Assembly: GCA_949878425.1 (NCBI GenBank)
Contig: CATLAL010000007.1
Span: forward strand, 1 to 64,000
Direction of reading: 5' to 3'
DNA length: 64,000 nt
From: an uncultured Oscillospiraceae bacterium
GTDB lineage: Bacteria; Bacillota; Clostridia; Oscillospirales; Oscillospiraceae
Notes under the pieces: generated by a model
Told to the model about the DNA's origin: nothing
The model's database searches: none
What the model saw: only the letters and a program-made list of their open reading frames with translations
Program-made: the position numbers and the translations under genes
In this document: positions 1 through 8,390 of the stretch, piece after piece
How the letters are laid out: each line of letters starts with the position of its first letter
Position numbering within the stretch: the stretch's first letter is position 1

Positions 1-345
1 CGCCGGGGTCAGGGACCGGCAAAACGCCTGCCGCCAGCGGCCCGGCCAGCCCAGGGTGCCGCCCCGAAGGCTCTGGAGGGCCAGGGACAGCAGGGCGGTC
101 CAGAAGGGGCCGGCCACGGCCCCGCCCAGGGCGCCGGCCAGCAGGGTCAGCCAGAGGTTCTCATACACCACCCCCAGGCTGACCCCCATAGCCAGGGGCA
201 GGAACCCGGCAAAGCACAGGAGGTTTGCCCCCAGGAGAGCCCCCAGGTTGTCCCAGAAGGCTTGGAGCCACCGGGCCGGGCCGGTCTTGGGGGGGGCGTC
301 CTCCCGGGGGGGCCTATGAAACCGGTTGAACCCAAAGAGATCCAT
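1..345 (-). CDS. YesL/DUF624-like membrane protein (3' end cut by window edge)
   Basis: This reading frame starts at an ATG whose first base is 345 and runs off the left edge, so 115 residues are visible. The protein begins MDLFGFNRF, has a basic, proline-rich stretch, then hydrophobic segments near residues 36-58 and 62-84 and a basic region after them. That layout matches the start of YesL/DUF624 small membrane proteins. It lies 5 bp downstream of the response regulator and on the same strand. The order kinase, regulator, YesL-like resembles yesL-yesM-yesN of Bacillus subtilis, which sit beside a rhamnogalacturonan locus. The role of YesL is not established. The family call rests on topology and context. 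Confidence 0.6.
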   Translation of the reverse strand, partial: MDLFGFNRFHRPPREDAPPKTGPARWLQAFWDNLGALLGANLLCFAGFLPLAMGVSLGVVYENLWLTLLAGALGGAVAGPFWTALLSLALQSLRGGTLGWPGRWRQAFCRSLTPA

Positions 346-350
346 CTTGT

Positions 351-1646
351 TCAATCCTTTCGCCGCAGGGGCCGGTCCTCCGCCTCCGGAAGGGTCAGCC
401 GCTGCATGTAGGTTCTGGGGCTCACGCCCTCCAGCTTCTTAAAGACCTTGCTGAAGTAGAAGGCGCTGTCAAACCCCACCCGCTCGCTGATCTCGTAGAC
501 CTTCAGGCCGGTGGAGGCCATAAGGTCCTTGGCCGCGTTGATGCGGGTGGCTGTGACGAATTCCACAAAGCCGCTCTCCCCCCACTGGGCGAAGAGCTGG
601 CTGAGGTAGTTGGGGCTGAAGTTAAAAACAGCGGCCACGTCGTTGAGGGAGAGGGGCTTGTTCAGATTCTCCCGGATGTACTCCTGCACCTGGGCTACCC
701 GCCGGGCGTGGTAGTCCAGGGAGGAGGCGGCCTGGGTCCGGCAGAACACCGTCCGCTGCCCCTCGTTGAGCAGGGGCAGTGCGGCAAAGGCGGAGCGCTG
801 GCTGGTGTGGAGCTTCAAAATATCCTCCACCGGCTCCCCCACGGCCCAGAAGATCCGGGTGCTGAAGTAGCCGTAGAGAATGTCCCCCGCCTTCTCCAGG
901 GTGGGGCGCAGCCGCTCCTCCAGCCCCTCGGGAGCGGGCAGGGGGAAGAGGACGGAGAAGTGGCGGAGATCCATCCCCGTCACCGTGCAGGGCAGATATT
1001 TGGGCAGCAGCTGGGCGGCCAGGGTGGTGACGCCGGCGGAGAGGGTGGCCATCTGGGCTGTGGTCAGGGTCCGGTTCTGGAGGGAGCCAATGGCCGCGGC
1101 GTAGCAGGGCGCGTCAAAGCGCAGGCCCAGGTCGGCGCAGGCCTGCCGGAAGGCCTCGCGGCTGGTGAAGAGGCCGGCGTAGAGCTGGAGGAACAGCCGC
1201 TCCCGGTACTGCTCCAGCCCCCCGGCGTGGGCCATGCCCGTTCCGGGGCTCCGGAGGGCCCGCTCCTTGCGGATGCGCTCCTCCGCCCGGCCGAGGGCGT
1301 TCTCCAGGGCCGGAGCCGTCAGATCCATCTTCACCAGATACTCCAGAACCCCCAGGCGGATGCTCTGGCGGACGTAGTCAAACTCCTCGTAGCTGGTGAG
1401 CATGATGAAAACCGGCAGGCCCTCGTCCCGCTCCCGGCAGCGCTCCGCCAGCTCCAGACCGTCCAGCACCGGCATGCGGATGTCGCAGACCACCAGGTCC
1501 GGCTGCTTCTCCTCGATGAGCTGCAGGGCGTCGCCGCCGTTGCGGGCGGTCCCTACCACCTCCCAGCCCAGGCCGCTCCAATCCAGCATGCTCTGGATGC
1601 CGATGAGCACCAGGGGCTCGTCATCCGCCAACAGGACCTTGAACAT
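351..1646 (-). CDS. AraC-type response regulator (YesN-like)
   Basis: This 431-residue protein has an N-terminal receiver domain (about 1-125) with the acidic pair in LLADDEP, the phosphoacceptor Asp in VVCDIRMP and the conserved Lys in YLVKMDL. A long variable middle region follows. The last 100 residues form an AraC/XylS double helix-turn-helix, including FNFSPNYLSQLF and VGFDSAFYFSKVFKK. It should bind DNA when phosphorylated by the kinase encoded just upstream, whose 3' end it overlaps by 26 bp. The start has a good RBS (AAAGGAGGAAGGCC before ATG). The likely target is the divergent sugar-uptake operon at 3872. The pairing is inferred from adjacency. Confidence 0.93.
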   Translation of the reverse strand: MFKVLLADDEPLVLIGIQSMLDWSGLGWEVVGTARNGGDALQLIEEKQPDLVVCDIRMPVLDGLELAERCRERDEGLPVFIMLTSYEEFDYVRQSIRLGVLEYLVKMDLTAPALENALGRAEERIRKERALRSPGTGMAHAGGLEQYRERLFLQLYAGLFTSREAFRQACADLGLRFDAPCYAAAIGSLQNRTLTTAQMATLSAGVTTLAAQLLPKYLPCTVTGMDLRHFSVLFPLPAPEGLEERLRPTLEKAGDILYGYFSTRIFWAVGEPVEDILKLHTSQRSAFAALPLLNEGQRTVFCRTQAASSLDYHARRVAQVQEYIRENLNKPLSLNDVAAVFNFSPNYLSQLFAQWGESGFVEFVTATRINAAKDLMASTGLKVYEISERVGFDSAFYFSKVFKKLEGVSPRTYMQRLTLPEAEDRPLRRKD

Positions 1647-3444
1647 GGCCTTCCTCCTTTTCCGACGGCGCGCCGCGGGGCAGGCGCACGGTGATGGCGG
1701 TACCCTGGCCGGGCACGCTCTCGATTTCCAGGCCGTAGGCCGGACCGAAGCTGAGCTGGAGCAGGCGGTGGACGTTCCAGACGCCGATGTGACGGAAGGG
1801 CTTTTCCTCCCCGCCCTCGGGCCCGGCCAGGACCCGCTCGATCTGCTCCCCGGTCATGCCCACGCCGTCGTCCTCCAGGCGCAGCAGCACGTCCCCCTCC
1901 TTCTCCTCCGCCGTGATCAGCAGCCGCCCCACGCCGCCCTTGGGCTCGATGCCGTGAAAGATGGCGTTTTCCGCCAGGGGCTGGAGGGTAAAGCGGGGGA
2001 TCCGGCAGGAGGCGGCCAGCTCCTCCTCCGGCGGGCGGATCTCCATGGTGACGGTGCCGCCGTAGCGGTAGCGCTGGATGGTGAAGTAGTCCCCCAGCAG
2101 CGCGAACTCCTCCTGGAGGGTAACCAGTCGGGCCGTGCCCTTGGAGGCGTTTTTCAGCAGCCGGGAGAGGGCTGTGACCATCTCCGCCACGCCGGGGGCG
2201 TGCTGGATGGTGGCCATCCACTTGATGCTGTTGAGGGTGTTATAGATGAAGTGGGGACTGATCTGGTTTTGCAGCATCCGGTACTCCAGATCCCGCTTTT
2301 GCTTCTCATCCTCCAGCCGCCGGGCCATGAGGGTGGAGACGCTGCGGGAGAGGCCGTTGATGCCCCGGCCCACGTCGCCCAGCTCGTGGTTCCACTCAAT
2401 GTCCGGGTCCACGGAGAAATCCCCCTGGCTGATGGTGTCGATCTGGCGGCGCAGCGCCTTGATGGGCGCGCCCACGGTCCAGTGCAGCAGCAGGGCCAGG
2501 CCCAGGCCCATGGCCAGCAGCACCGCCAGGGAGAGAAAGGCCGGGCTCACCAGCAGACCCGGAGGCGGCTCCATGGCGCCCTCCGGCAGCACCATGGCCA
2601 GATACAGCCGGTGGGCCCCCAGGGGGCAGGCCACCACGGAGCAGGGCCGGCCGGCCAGAGAGGCGGTGTAGAGCAGCGTTCCGGCGTCCAGCGTGTCCCC
2701 GGTCCCTCGGGCCGGCTCCGGCAGCTGGTCCGCGGAGCCGATGGGCGTCAGGCTGTCCCGCTCCACCCGGTAGAGGGTGTCCCCCATGATCCAGCACAGC
2801 CACGCCCCCTCCGCCAGGCTGAACTGCCGCAGGGGGTCCGTAATCAGGGCCGTGGACACGGAGAGGTACACATAGGCCCTGTAGGCCCCGCCGGCGGCGG
2901 ACAGGGAGCGGGTGATGGGAATGCCGGTGAGGGTCGTTCCCGCCTGCATCCTGGGATCCTGGACGATCCGCTCCCACTGGGTCCCGCCCTCCTCCAGGCC
3001 GGGGAAGAGGCTCAGATCCCCGCTGTCCACGGTGCTGGACTGGGAGACGGCGGTGCCCAGCATAATGGACTGGCCGCTGCTGTTGATGATCATGAACCGC
3101 TGGATGTAGGCGGCGGCGTGGGTGGAGTTGAACTTGTTGGAGATGATTGGGTAGTAGGTGTGGGTGAGGCTGGCGGTGGAGATGGGGGTCAGCATGGCGG
3201 TGCGCACGGTGGGGGCGGCGGCGCACCAGTCGGCCAGGGCGTCCACCTCGGCGATGTTCTGGCGGATGCCGGCGGCGGCGGTCTGGAGGGCGTACTCCGC
3301 GGACTGGAGGGTGGTCCGGCGCAGTTGGTCGGACAGGGTGGCGGCGCTGCCGGCCAGGACGGTCCCGGCCGCCAACAGGGTGAAGAGCAGCGCCAGCCCC
3401 ACCACCCGGGCCTGAATGCCGAAGCGAAGGGCGTTGCGTTTCAT
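1621..3444 (-). CDS. Sensor histidine kinase, YesM-like (His_kinase family)
   Basis: The chosen ATG at 3444 is preceded by GGAAGGAGG and gives 607 residues; an upstream in-frame codon at 3546 has no RBS. There is a transmembrane segment near residues 13-35, an extracellular sensor region to about 290, a second membrane segment near 293-320 and a HAMP-like linker. The phosphoacceptor motif is QISPHFIYNTLNS, typical of the YesM/LytS branch, and the C-terminal ATPase domain has NAIFHG and DDGVGM. It presumably senses an extracellular sugar and phosphorylates the AraC-type regulator downstream. The ligand cannot be read from sequence. Confidence 0.93.
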   Translation of the reverse strand: MKRNALRFGIQARVVGLALLFTLLAAGTVLAGSAATLSDQLRRTTLQSAEYALQTAAAGIRQNIAEVDALADWCAAAPTVRTAMLTPISTASLTHTYYPIISNKFNSTHAAAYIQRFMIINSSGQSIMLGTAVSQSSTVDSGDLSLFPGLEEGGTQWERIVQDPRMQAGTTLTGIPITRSLSAAGGAYRAYVYLSVSTALITDPLRQFSLAEGAWLCWIMGDTLYRVERDSLTPIGSADQLPEPARGTGDTLDAGTLLYTASLAGRPCSVVACPLGAHRLYLAMVLPEGAMEPPPGLLVSPAFLSLAVLLAMGLGLALLLHWTVGAPIKALRRQIDTISQGDFSVDPDIEWNHELGDVGRGINGLSRSVSTLMARRLEDEKQKRDLEYRMLQNQISPHFIYNTLNSIKWMATIQHAPGVAEMVTALSRLLKNASKGTARLVTLQEEFALLGDYFTIQRYRYGGTVTMEIRPPEEELAASCRIPRFTLQPLAENAIFHGIEPKGGVGRLLITAEEKEGDVLLRLEDDGVGMTGEQIERVLAGPEGGEEKPFRHIGVWNVHRLLQLSFGPAYGLEIESVPGQGTAITVRLPRGAPSEKEEGHVQGPVGG

Positions 3445-3871
3445 GCCGCGGCCTCCTTCCGGTTGACGGGATAAGACGCATGGCTTCTCCGGAGCCGGAG
3501 AAGCCGCCGTCTGCCGCAGACGGCGGCGAATGCCCGCTGTATCCATTTATAAGAATATGATTACTATACACGCTGGCGGCCGGTGTGTCAAACCGTTTTT
3601 TTCCAAAAATGGGTAAAATCCTGTACAGGATGCACATGGGGAAAGGAGACGAGGCCGGGCTATCTGTGGAAAACGCCCAGGCCTGAGAGAGAAAAAATAC
3701 AGGTTCACGATAAAATTTACATTTTCTCGGAGGACGGCTCCAGAAAAAAAGAAAAATTTTGCATATAAGACCCAAAATATTCTATTCAAAAACTGGTAAA
3801 ATCACCTATAATAGGTACTGTCCTGATCCGATACCTATTTGGTTGGATCATTAAAACAAGGAGGAGATACA
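3445..3871. promoter_or_regulatory. Divergent regulatory region with promoter for the sugar-uptake operon
   Basis: This 427-bp stretch has no gene and is markedly AT-richer than its surroundings from about 3540. On the plus strand TTCAAA (3785-3790), a 16-bp spacer and TATAAT (3807-3812) form a plausible sigma-A promoter for the binding-protein gene. The -10 box lies inside the dyad ACCTATAATAGGT (3804-3816), a candidate operator for the AraC-type regulator. No clear promoter for the kinase was picked out. Confidence 0.55.
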
Positions 3872-5248
3872 ATGAAAAAGGAAAAACACCTGCGTAAGAT
3901 TCTGGCGCTGGTTCTGGCGCTGGCCATGGTTCTGGCCCTGGCGGCCTGCGGCGGCAACAACGACAAGGGCGACAACGACAAGGGCGGCGACGGCCAGCAG
4001 CCCTCTAACAGCCAGGACGGCGCCAATCAGCCCGACGACAGCGCCGGAGGCGGCAGCGAGTCCGTCACCCTGACCTGGGCCATCTGGGACCGGGACAGCA
4101 CTCCCTACTGGGACGCCCTGGCCAACGGCTACATGTCCACCCATGACGGCGTGAGCATCGAGATGATCGACCTGGGCTCCGCCGACTACATGACCCAGCT
4201 GGCCACGCAGCTCTCCGGCGGCAACGGCGAGCTGGACGTGCTGTCCATCAAGGACATCCCCGGCTACGCCAACCTCATCAACCTGGAGATGCTCGAGCCC
4301 CTCAACGACACCCTGACCACCCCCGCCGCGAACTTCGGCGGCGTGCTGGAGCAGCTGACCGCCGCGGACGGCAACTTCTACGGCATCCCCTTCCGCTCCG
4401 ACTTCTGGGTGCTCTTCTACAACAAGGACCTCTTTGACGCGGCGAACGTGCCCTACCCCACCAACGACATGACCCTGGAGGAGTTCGATGCTCTGGCCCG
4501 CCAGATGACCAGCGGCTCCGGCGCGGAGAAGGTCTACGGCAGCCACTACCACACCTGGCGCTCCGCCGTGTCCCTGTTCGGCATTCTGGACGGCCAGCAC
4601 ACCATTATCGACGGTACATATGACTTCCTGAAGCCCATCTATGAGATGGTTCTCGCCCAGCAGGCCGACGGCATTGTGATGGACTACGGCGAGCTCAAGA
4701 CCACCGGCCTCCACTACTCCGCCGCCTTTGAGAACGGCACCGCCGCCATGTGCAACATGGGCAGCTGGTTCATCGGCACCCTCCAGGCCTACAACGCCTC
4801 CGCCGCCGACGACGGCGTGGAGCCCGTGAACTTCGGCATTGTCAAGTATCCCCACCCCGCGGGCGTGGCCGCCGGCACCACCCTGGGCACCGTCACCAGC
4901 CTGGGCGTCAACGCTAACTCCGCCAAGAAGGAAGCCGCCATTGACTTCGTCAACTGGTGCGCCTCCCCCGAGGGCGCGGCCATCATGGCCCAGACCGGCA
5001 ACTTCCCCGCCGTCAGCACCGAGGAGACGGTGAACATCATCGCCTCCAACGAGGGCTTCCCCGCGGACGACGGCTCCAGAGAGGCGCTGAACACCGCCGC
5101 CATCTACCTGGAGATGCCCCTGAGCGACAAGGCCTCCGAGATCGAGACCGTGCTCAACACCGAGCATGACGCCATCATGACCGGCGCCGAGTCCGTTGAC
5201 GACGGCATCGCCAACATGAACAGCCAGGTCCAGGCCATTCTGGGCTGA
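3872..5248 (+). CDS. ABC transporter sugar-binding lipoprotein
   Basis: This 458-residue extracellular solute-binding protein (SBP_bac family) starts at an ATG behind AAGGAGGAGATACA. The signal peptide ends in the lipobox LALAAC with Cys26 as the lipidation site, followed by an acidic Gly/Asn/Asp linker of about 45 residues that would hold the domain off the membrane. The mature domain opens with VTLTWAIWDRDSTPYWDAL and continues with ordinary family features. It should deliver an oligosaccharide to the two permeases downstream. Linkage to glucuronidase and rhamnosidase genes suggests a ligand containing uronic acid or rhamnose, which is inference. Confidence 0.93.
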   Translation: MKKEKHLRKILALVLALAMVLALAACGGNNDKGDNDKGGDGQQPSNSQDGANQPDDSAGGGSESVTLTWAIWDRDSTPYWDALANGYMSTHDGVSIEMIDLGSADYMTQLATQLSGGNGELDVLSIKDIPGYANLINLEMLEPLNDTLTTPAANFGGVLEQLTAADGNFYGIPFRSDFWVLFYNKDLFDAANVPYPTNDMTLEEFDALARQMTSGSGAEKVYGSHYHTWRSAVSLFGILDGQHTIIDGTYDFLKPIYEMVLAQQADGIVMDYGELKTTGLHYSAAFENGTAAMCNMGSWFIGTLQAYNASAADDGVEPVNFGIVKYPHPAGVAAGTTLGTVTSLGVNANSAKKEAAIDFVNWCASPEGAAIMAQTGNFPAVSTEETVNIIASNEGFPADDGSREALNTAAIYLEMPLSDKASEIETVLNTEHDAIMTGAESVDDGIANMNSQVQAILG

Positions 5249-5284
5249 GCGCGTCCTTCCACAGGAGAATAGGAAACGAGATGC

Positions 5285-5310
5285 GGGGGGCGGGCGATTG
5301 CCCGCCCCCC
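5285..5310 (+). promoter_or_regulatory. Intercistronic GC-rich hairpin
   Basis: A perfect 11-bp stem (5285-5295 with 5300-5310) closes a four-base loop between the binding-protein gene and the first permease gene. There is no T-run after it, so it is more likely an RNA-stability or partial-termination element that sets binding-protein excess over permeases than a full terminator. The function is inferred. Confidence 0.6.
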
Positions 5311-5350
5311 GTTTCAGTCCTGACAGGAGAGAAAGGAGACGGATACCGCC

Positions 5351-6265
5351 ATGACTGCCAACACCGCGCAGGCCCCCGCCAAGAGGAAGCGGTCGGGCAA
5401 GGACCTGCGGAACAATCTCACGGCATACTCCTTCATCGCGCCGAACTTTATCGGCTTCTGCGTCTTTACGCTGGTGCCCATGATCTTCGCCATTGCCCTG
5501 GCCTTCTGCAATTGGGACGGCGTCCACCCCATCGAGTTCACCGGCGTGCAGAACTTCGTGGACCTGCTGGGCGACGCCACGTTCAAAACCGCCTTTGTCA
5601 ACACCATCATCTACTCCCTGGGCACCGTGCCGTTGACCCTGGTGTGCAGCCTGGGCCTGGCCATGCTGCTCAACCAGAAGATCCGCTGCCGCAACTTCTT
5701 CCGCACCGTGGCCTTCTTCCCCTATGTGGCCTCCCTGGTGGCGGTGGCGGCGGTGTGGAACATGATCTTCAGCCCCAGCATGGGCCCCGTGAACATGATC
5801 CTCTCCGCCCTGGGGGTGGAGAACCTGCCCCGCTGGGCCGCCGGCAAGGATACAGCCATGATCACCGTTATCCTCTTCAGCGTGTGGAAGAACATGGGCT
5901 ACTACATGGTGATCTACCTGGCCGGCCTCCAGGGCATCAACCCGGATCTGGAGGAGGCGGCCTCCCTGGACGGCGCCAGCCGGTGGGAGATCTTCTGGCA
6001 CGTGGTGCTGCCCCAGCTGCGGCCCACCACCTTCTTTGTCACCATCACCCTGACCATCGCCTCCTTTAAGGTCTACGACCAGATGTACATGATCACCCAG
6101 GGCGGACCTGGCAACGCCACCATCACGCTGGTCTACGACATCTACAATGTGGCCTTTGTCAATACGCCGAAGTACGGCTACGCAAGCGCAATCTCCATGG
6201 TGCTGTTCGTGCTGGTGCTGCTTATTACGGTCCTCCAGTTCCGCGGCTCCAGCAGCGAGGAATGA
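5351..6265 (+). CDS. ABC transporter permease, sugar (MalF type)
   Basis: This 304-residue inner-membrane protein has about six transmembrane segments. The cytoplasmic coupling (EAA) loop reads EEAASLDGASRWEIFWHVVLP near residue 200, the usual signature of carbohydrate permeases. The N-terminus is short and basic (KRKRSGKDLRNN), as is common for the MalF/MsmF branch in Firmicutes. The RBS is AGAAAGGAGACGG. It pairs with the permease that follows. The start region of the next gene overlaps its stop codon closely, implying coupled translation. No ATPase gene is present in the window, so a shared MsmK-type ATPase elsewhere is expected. Confidence 0.95.
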   Translation: MTANTAQAPAKRKRSGKDLRNNLTAYSFIAPNFIGFCVFTLVPMIFAIALAFCNWDGVHPIEFTGVQNFVDLLGDATFKTAFVNTIIYSLGTVPLTLVCSLGLAMLLNQKIRCRNFFRTVAFFPYVASLVAVAAVWNMIFSPSMGPVNMILSALGVENLPRWAAGKDTAMITVILFSVWKNMGYYMVIYLAGLQGINPDLEEAASLDGASRWEIFWHVVLPQLRPTTFFVTITLTIASFKVYDQMYMITQGGPGNATITLVYDIYNVAFVNTPKYGYASAISMVLFVLVLLITVLQFRGSSSEE

Positions 6266-6279
6266 GAGAGGGGGAGCGT

Positions 6280-7128
6280 ATGAAACAGAAATCCAGCTCC
6301 ATCAAGGCTGGCCACACCGCGGCCATGGCCGTCATCTACGTTATTTTGATCCTCATCACCGCCCTGATGCTGATCCCCTTCCTCTGGATGCTCTCCGCGT
6401 CCCTGAAGATGAACAAGGACGTGTTCACCTTCCCCATCCAGTGGATTCCCGACAGTCCCCGCTGGCGCAACTACGTGGACATCTGGACCAAGATTCCCCT
6501 GCTCACCTTTGTGAAAAACAGCGCCAAGCTCACGGTCATCGTGACGCTCCTCCAGCTGTTCACCTCCAGCTTTGCGGCCTACGCCTTCGCCAAGATGGAG
6601 TTTCGGGGGAAAAAGGTCCTGTTTCTGGGCTACATCGCCACCATCGCCGTGCCCTGGCAGGCCTACATGGTGCCCCAGTTCATGATGATGCGCTCCTGGA
6701 ACCTGAACAACACCCACCTGGCCATCATCTGTCTCCAGGCCTTCAGCGCCTTTGGCGTGTTCCTCATGAAGCAGTTCTATGAGGGCGTGCCCAGCGAGCT
6801 GTGCGCGGCGGCCCGGATCGACGGCCTCTCGGAGTACGGCATCTGGATGCGCATCATGCTGCCCCTGTCCAAGCCGGCCCTCTCCACTCTGACCATCTTC
6901 ACCTTTGTGGCCACGTGGAACGACTTTTTGGGGCCCCTGATCTATCTGACCCGCAACGAGCTGAAAACCATCCAGATCGGCCTGCGCATGTTCATCAGCC
7001 AGTACTCCGCCGAGTACGGCCTCATTATGGCCGCCTCGGTGATCGCCCTCATCCCGGTGCTGGTGGTGTTCCTGGCCCTGCAAAAATATTTCGTCCAGGG
7101 GGTTGCGTCCACCGGCCTGAAGGGGTAA
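6280..7128 (+). CDS. ABC transporter permease, sugar (MalG type)
   Basis: This 282-residue membrane protein has six predicted membrane spans and the coupling-loop motif CAAARIDGLSEYGIWMRIMLP. The ATG at 6280 is preferred because it follows GAGAGGGGGAGCG at proper spacing; an ATG at 6262 overlapping the previous stop codon is the alternative. It forms the transmembrane pore with the preceding permease. It is the last transport gene before the glycosidase block, from which it is separated by a strong hairpin. Confidence 0.95.
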   Translation: MKQKSSSIKAGHTAAMAVIYVILILITALMLIPFLWMLSASLKMNKDVFTFPIQWIPDSPRWRNYVDIWTKIPLLTFVKNSAKLTVIVTLLQLFTSSFAAYAFAKMEFRGKKVLFLGYIATIAVPWQAYMVPQFMMMRSWNLNNTHLAIICLQAFSAFGVFLMKQFYEGVPSELCAAARIDGLSEYGIWMRIMLPLSKPALSTLTIFTFVATWNDFLGPLIYLTRNELKTIQIGLRMFISQYSAEYGLIMAASVIALIPVLVVFLALQKYFVQGVASTGLKG

Positions 7129-7151
7129 AATCAAGGTATTGCACTCCCAAT

Positions 7152-7185
7152 CCACGGGGGCAGGGCCTGCGCCCTGCCCCCGTGG
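7152..7185 (+). promoter_or_regulatory. Intercistronic perfect hairpin
   Basis: A perfect 15-bp stem (7152-7166 with 7171-7185) with a CTGC loop lies between the transporter and glycosidase genes. There is no T-run, so it probably modulates processing or stability of a shared transcript or causes partial termination. It could equally terminate weakly. Confidence 0.6.
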
Positions 7186-7210
7186 CTGTTGGGACAGAAA
7201 GGAGAGCGCA

Positions 7211-8356
7211 ATGCATCCAATTACCGATACGGAGGTCCGCTCCGCTCTGGACCGGGCGGCGGAGCAGGTGCGGCGAAGCCTCCCCCTGTACGCCGGCCGC
7301 TGCCAGAACCACTCCAGTGTAGACGGCGTCTATCCCCCCTGCGAAAACGTGCAGTGGACCTGCGGCTTCTGGCCGGGGGAGATCTGGCTGGCCTATGAGC
7401 ACACGGGGGAGCGCTGCTTCCGGGAGGCGGGGCTCGACCTGGTGGAGAGCTTTGATCGGCGCATCCGGGAGGGGATAGAGGTGGACCATCACGACATGGG
7501 CTTCCTCTACACCCCCTCCTGCGCGGCGGCCTATCAGCTCACGGGCAGCGAGAGCGCCCGCTCCGCGGCCATTCTGGCGGCGGACCAGCTCCTGCGCCGC
7601 TTCCAGCCCAAGGGGGAGTTCCTCCAGGCCTGGGGGGCCATGGGCGCGCCGGAGAATTACCGCTTTATCATTGACTGCCTGCTGAACCTCCCCCTGCTCT
7701 ACTGGGCCGGCGGGGAGACCGGGGACGGGAGGTACGCTGAGATCGCCCAAAGGCACACCGCTACCTGCCTGAACTACTCCTTCCGGCCCGACGGGTCCAC
7801 CTACCACACCTTCTTCATGGACCCTAAAACCGGCGCTCCGGTCCGGGGGGAGACCTGCCAGGGCTACCGCAGCGACAGCTTCTGGGCCCGGGGCCAGGCC
7901 TGGGCGGTGTACGGCTCCATCCTCAGCTGGCGCTATACCCGCGCGAGCGCCGCCCTGGACGCCTTCCGCCGGGCGCTGGACTTCTACCTCACCCGCCTGC
8001 CGGAGGATCTGGTCCCCTGCTGGGACATGCTCTTCCAGCCGGAGAGCGGCGAGCCCCGGGACTCCTCCTCCGCGGCGATTGTGGCCTGCGGCCTGCTGGA
8101 GGCGGCGGAGCTGCTGGGGGGAGAGGAGGGGGCGCGCTTCGCCCTCCTGGCCCGGCGGATGGTGGGGAGCCTGGCGGCGGACTACGCCGCGCCCTTGCGG
8201 GAGGGCGGCGGGCTGCTGCTCCACGGCACCTACAGCAAAAAGAGCCCCTACAACACTTGCACCCAGGAGGGCGTGGACGAGTGCACCTCCTGGGGGGACT
8301 ACTTCTACCTGGAGGCCCTCACCCGCCTGGCCGGCGGCTGGAAGCCCTACTGGTAA
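7211..8356 (+). CDS. Glycoside hydrolase family 88, unsaturated glucuronyl hydrolase
   Basis: This 381-residue protein is close to the usual GH88 length. It would release 4,5-unsaturated glucuronate from the non-reducing end of lyase products. Family features are visible: HHDMGFLYTPS near residue 96 with the first conserved Asp, FIIDCLLNLPLLYW near 150 with the second conserved Asp, and SDSFWARGQAWAVYG near 222. There is no signal peptide, so it acts in the cytoplasm on imported oligosaccharides. The start at 7211 follows AAAGGAGAGCGCA. Its presence implies that a polysaccharide lyase acts somewhere upstream, but none is encoded in this window. Confidence 0.92.
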   Translation: MHPITDTEVRSALDRAAEQVRRSLPLYAGRCQNHSSVDGVYPPCENVQWTCGFWPGEIWLAYEHTGERCFREAGLDLVESFDRRIREGIEVDHHDMGFLYTPSCAAAYQLTGSESARSAAILAADQLLRRFQPKGEFLQAWGAMGAPENYRFIIDCLLNLPLLYWAGGETGDGRYAEIAQRHTATCLNYSFRPDGSTYHTFFMDPKTGAPVRGETCQGYRSDSFWARGQAWAVYGSILSWRYTRASAALDAFRRALDFYLTRLPEDLVPCWDMLFQPESGEPRDSSSAAIVACGLLEAAELLGGEEGARFALLARRMVGSLAADYAAPLREGGGLLLHGTYSKKSPYNTCTQEGVDECTSWGDYFYLEALTRLAGGWKPYW

Positions 8357-8390
8357 CTTGCCGCGGAATCCGCGGCGGAATGGAGCGGAC

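Noticed and set aside
708..1694. Long plus-strand frame antisense to the response regulator
   Set aside because: It mirrors the codon pattern of the opposite gene in GC-rich DNA, has no RBS and has Gly/Gln/Val-rich low-complexity sequence.
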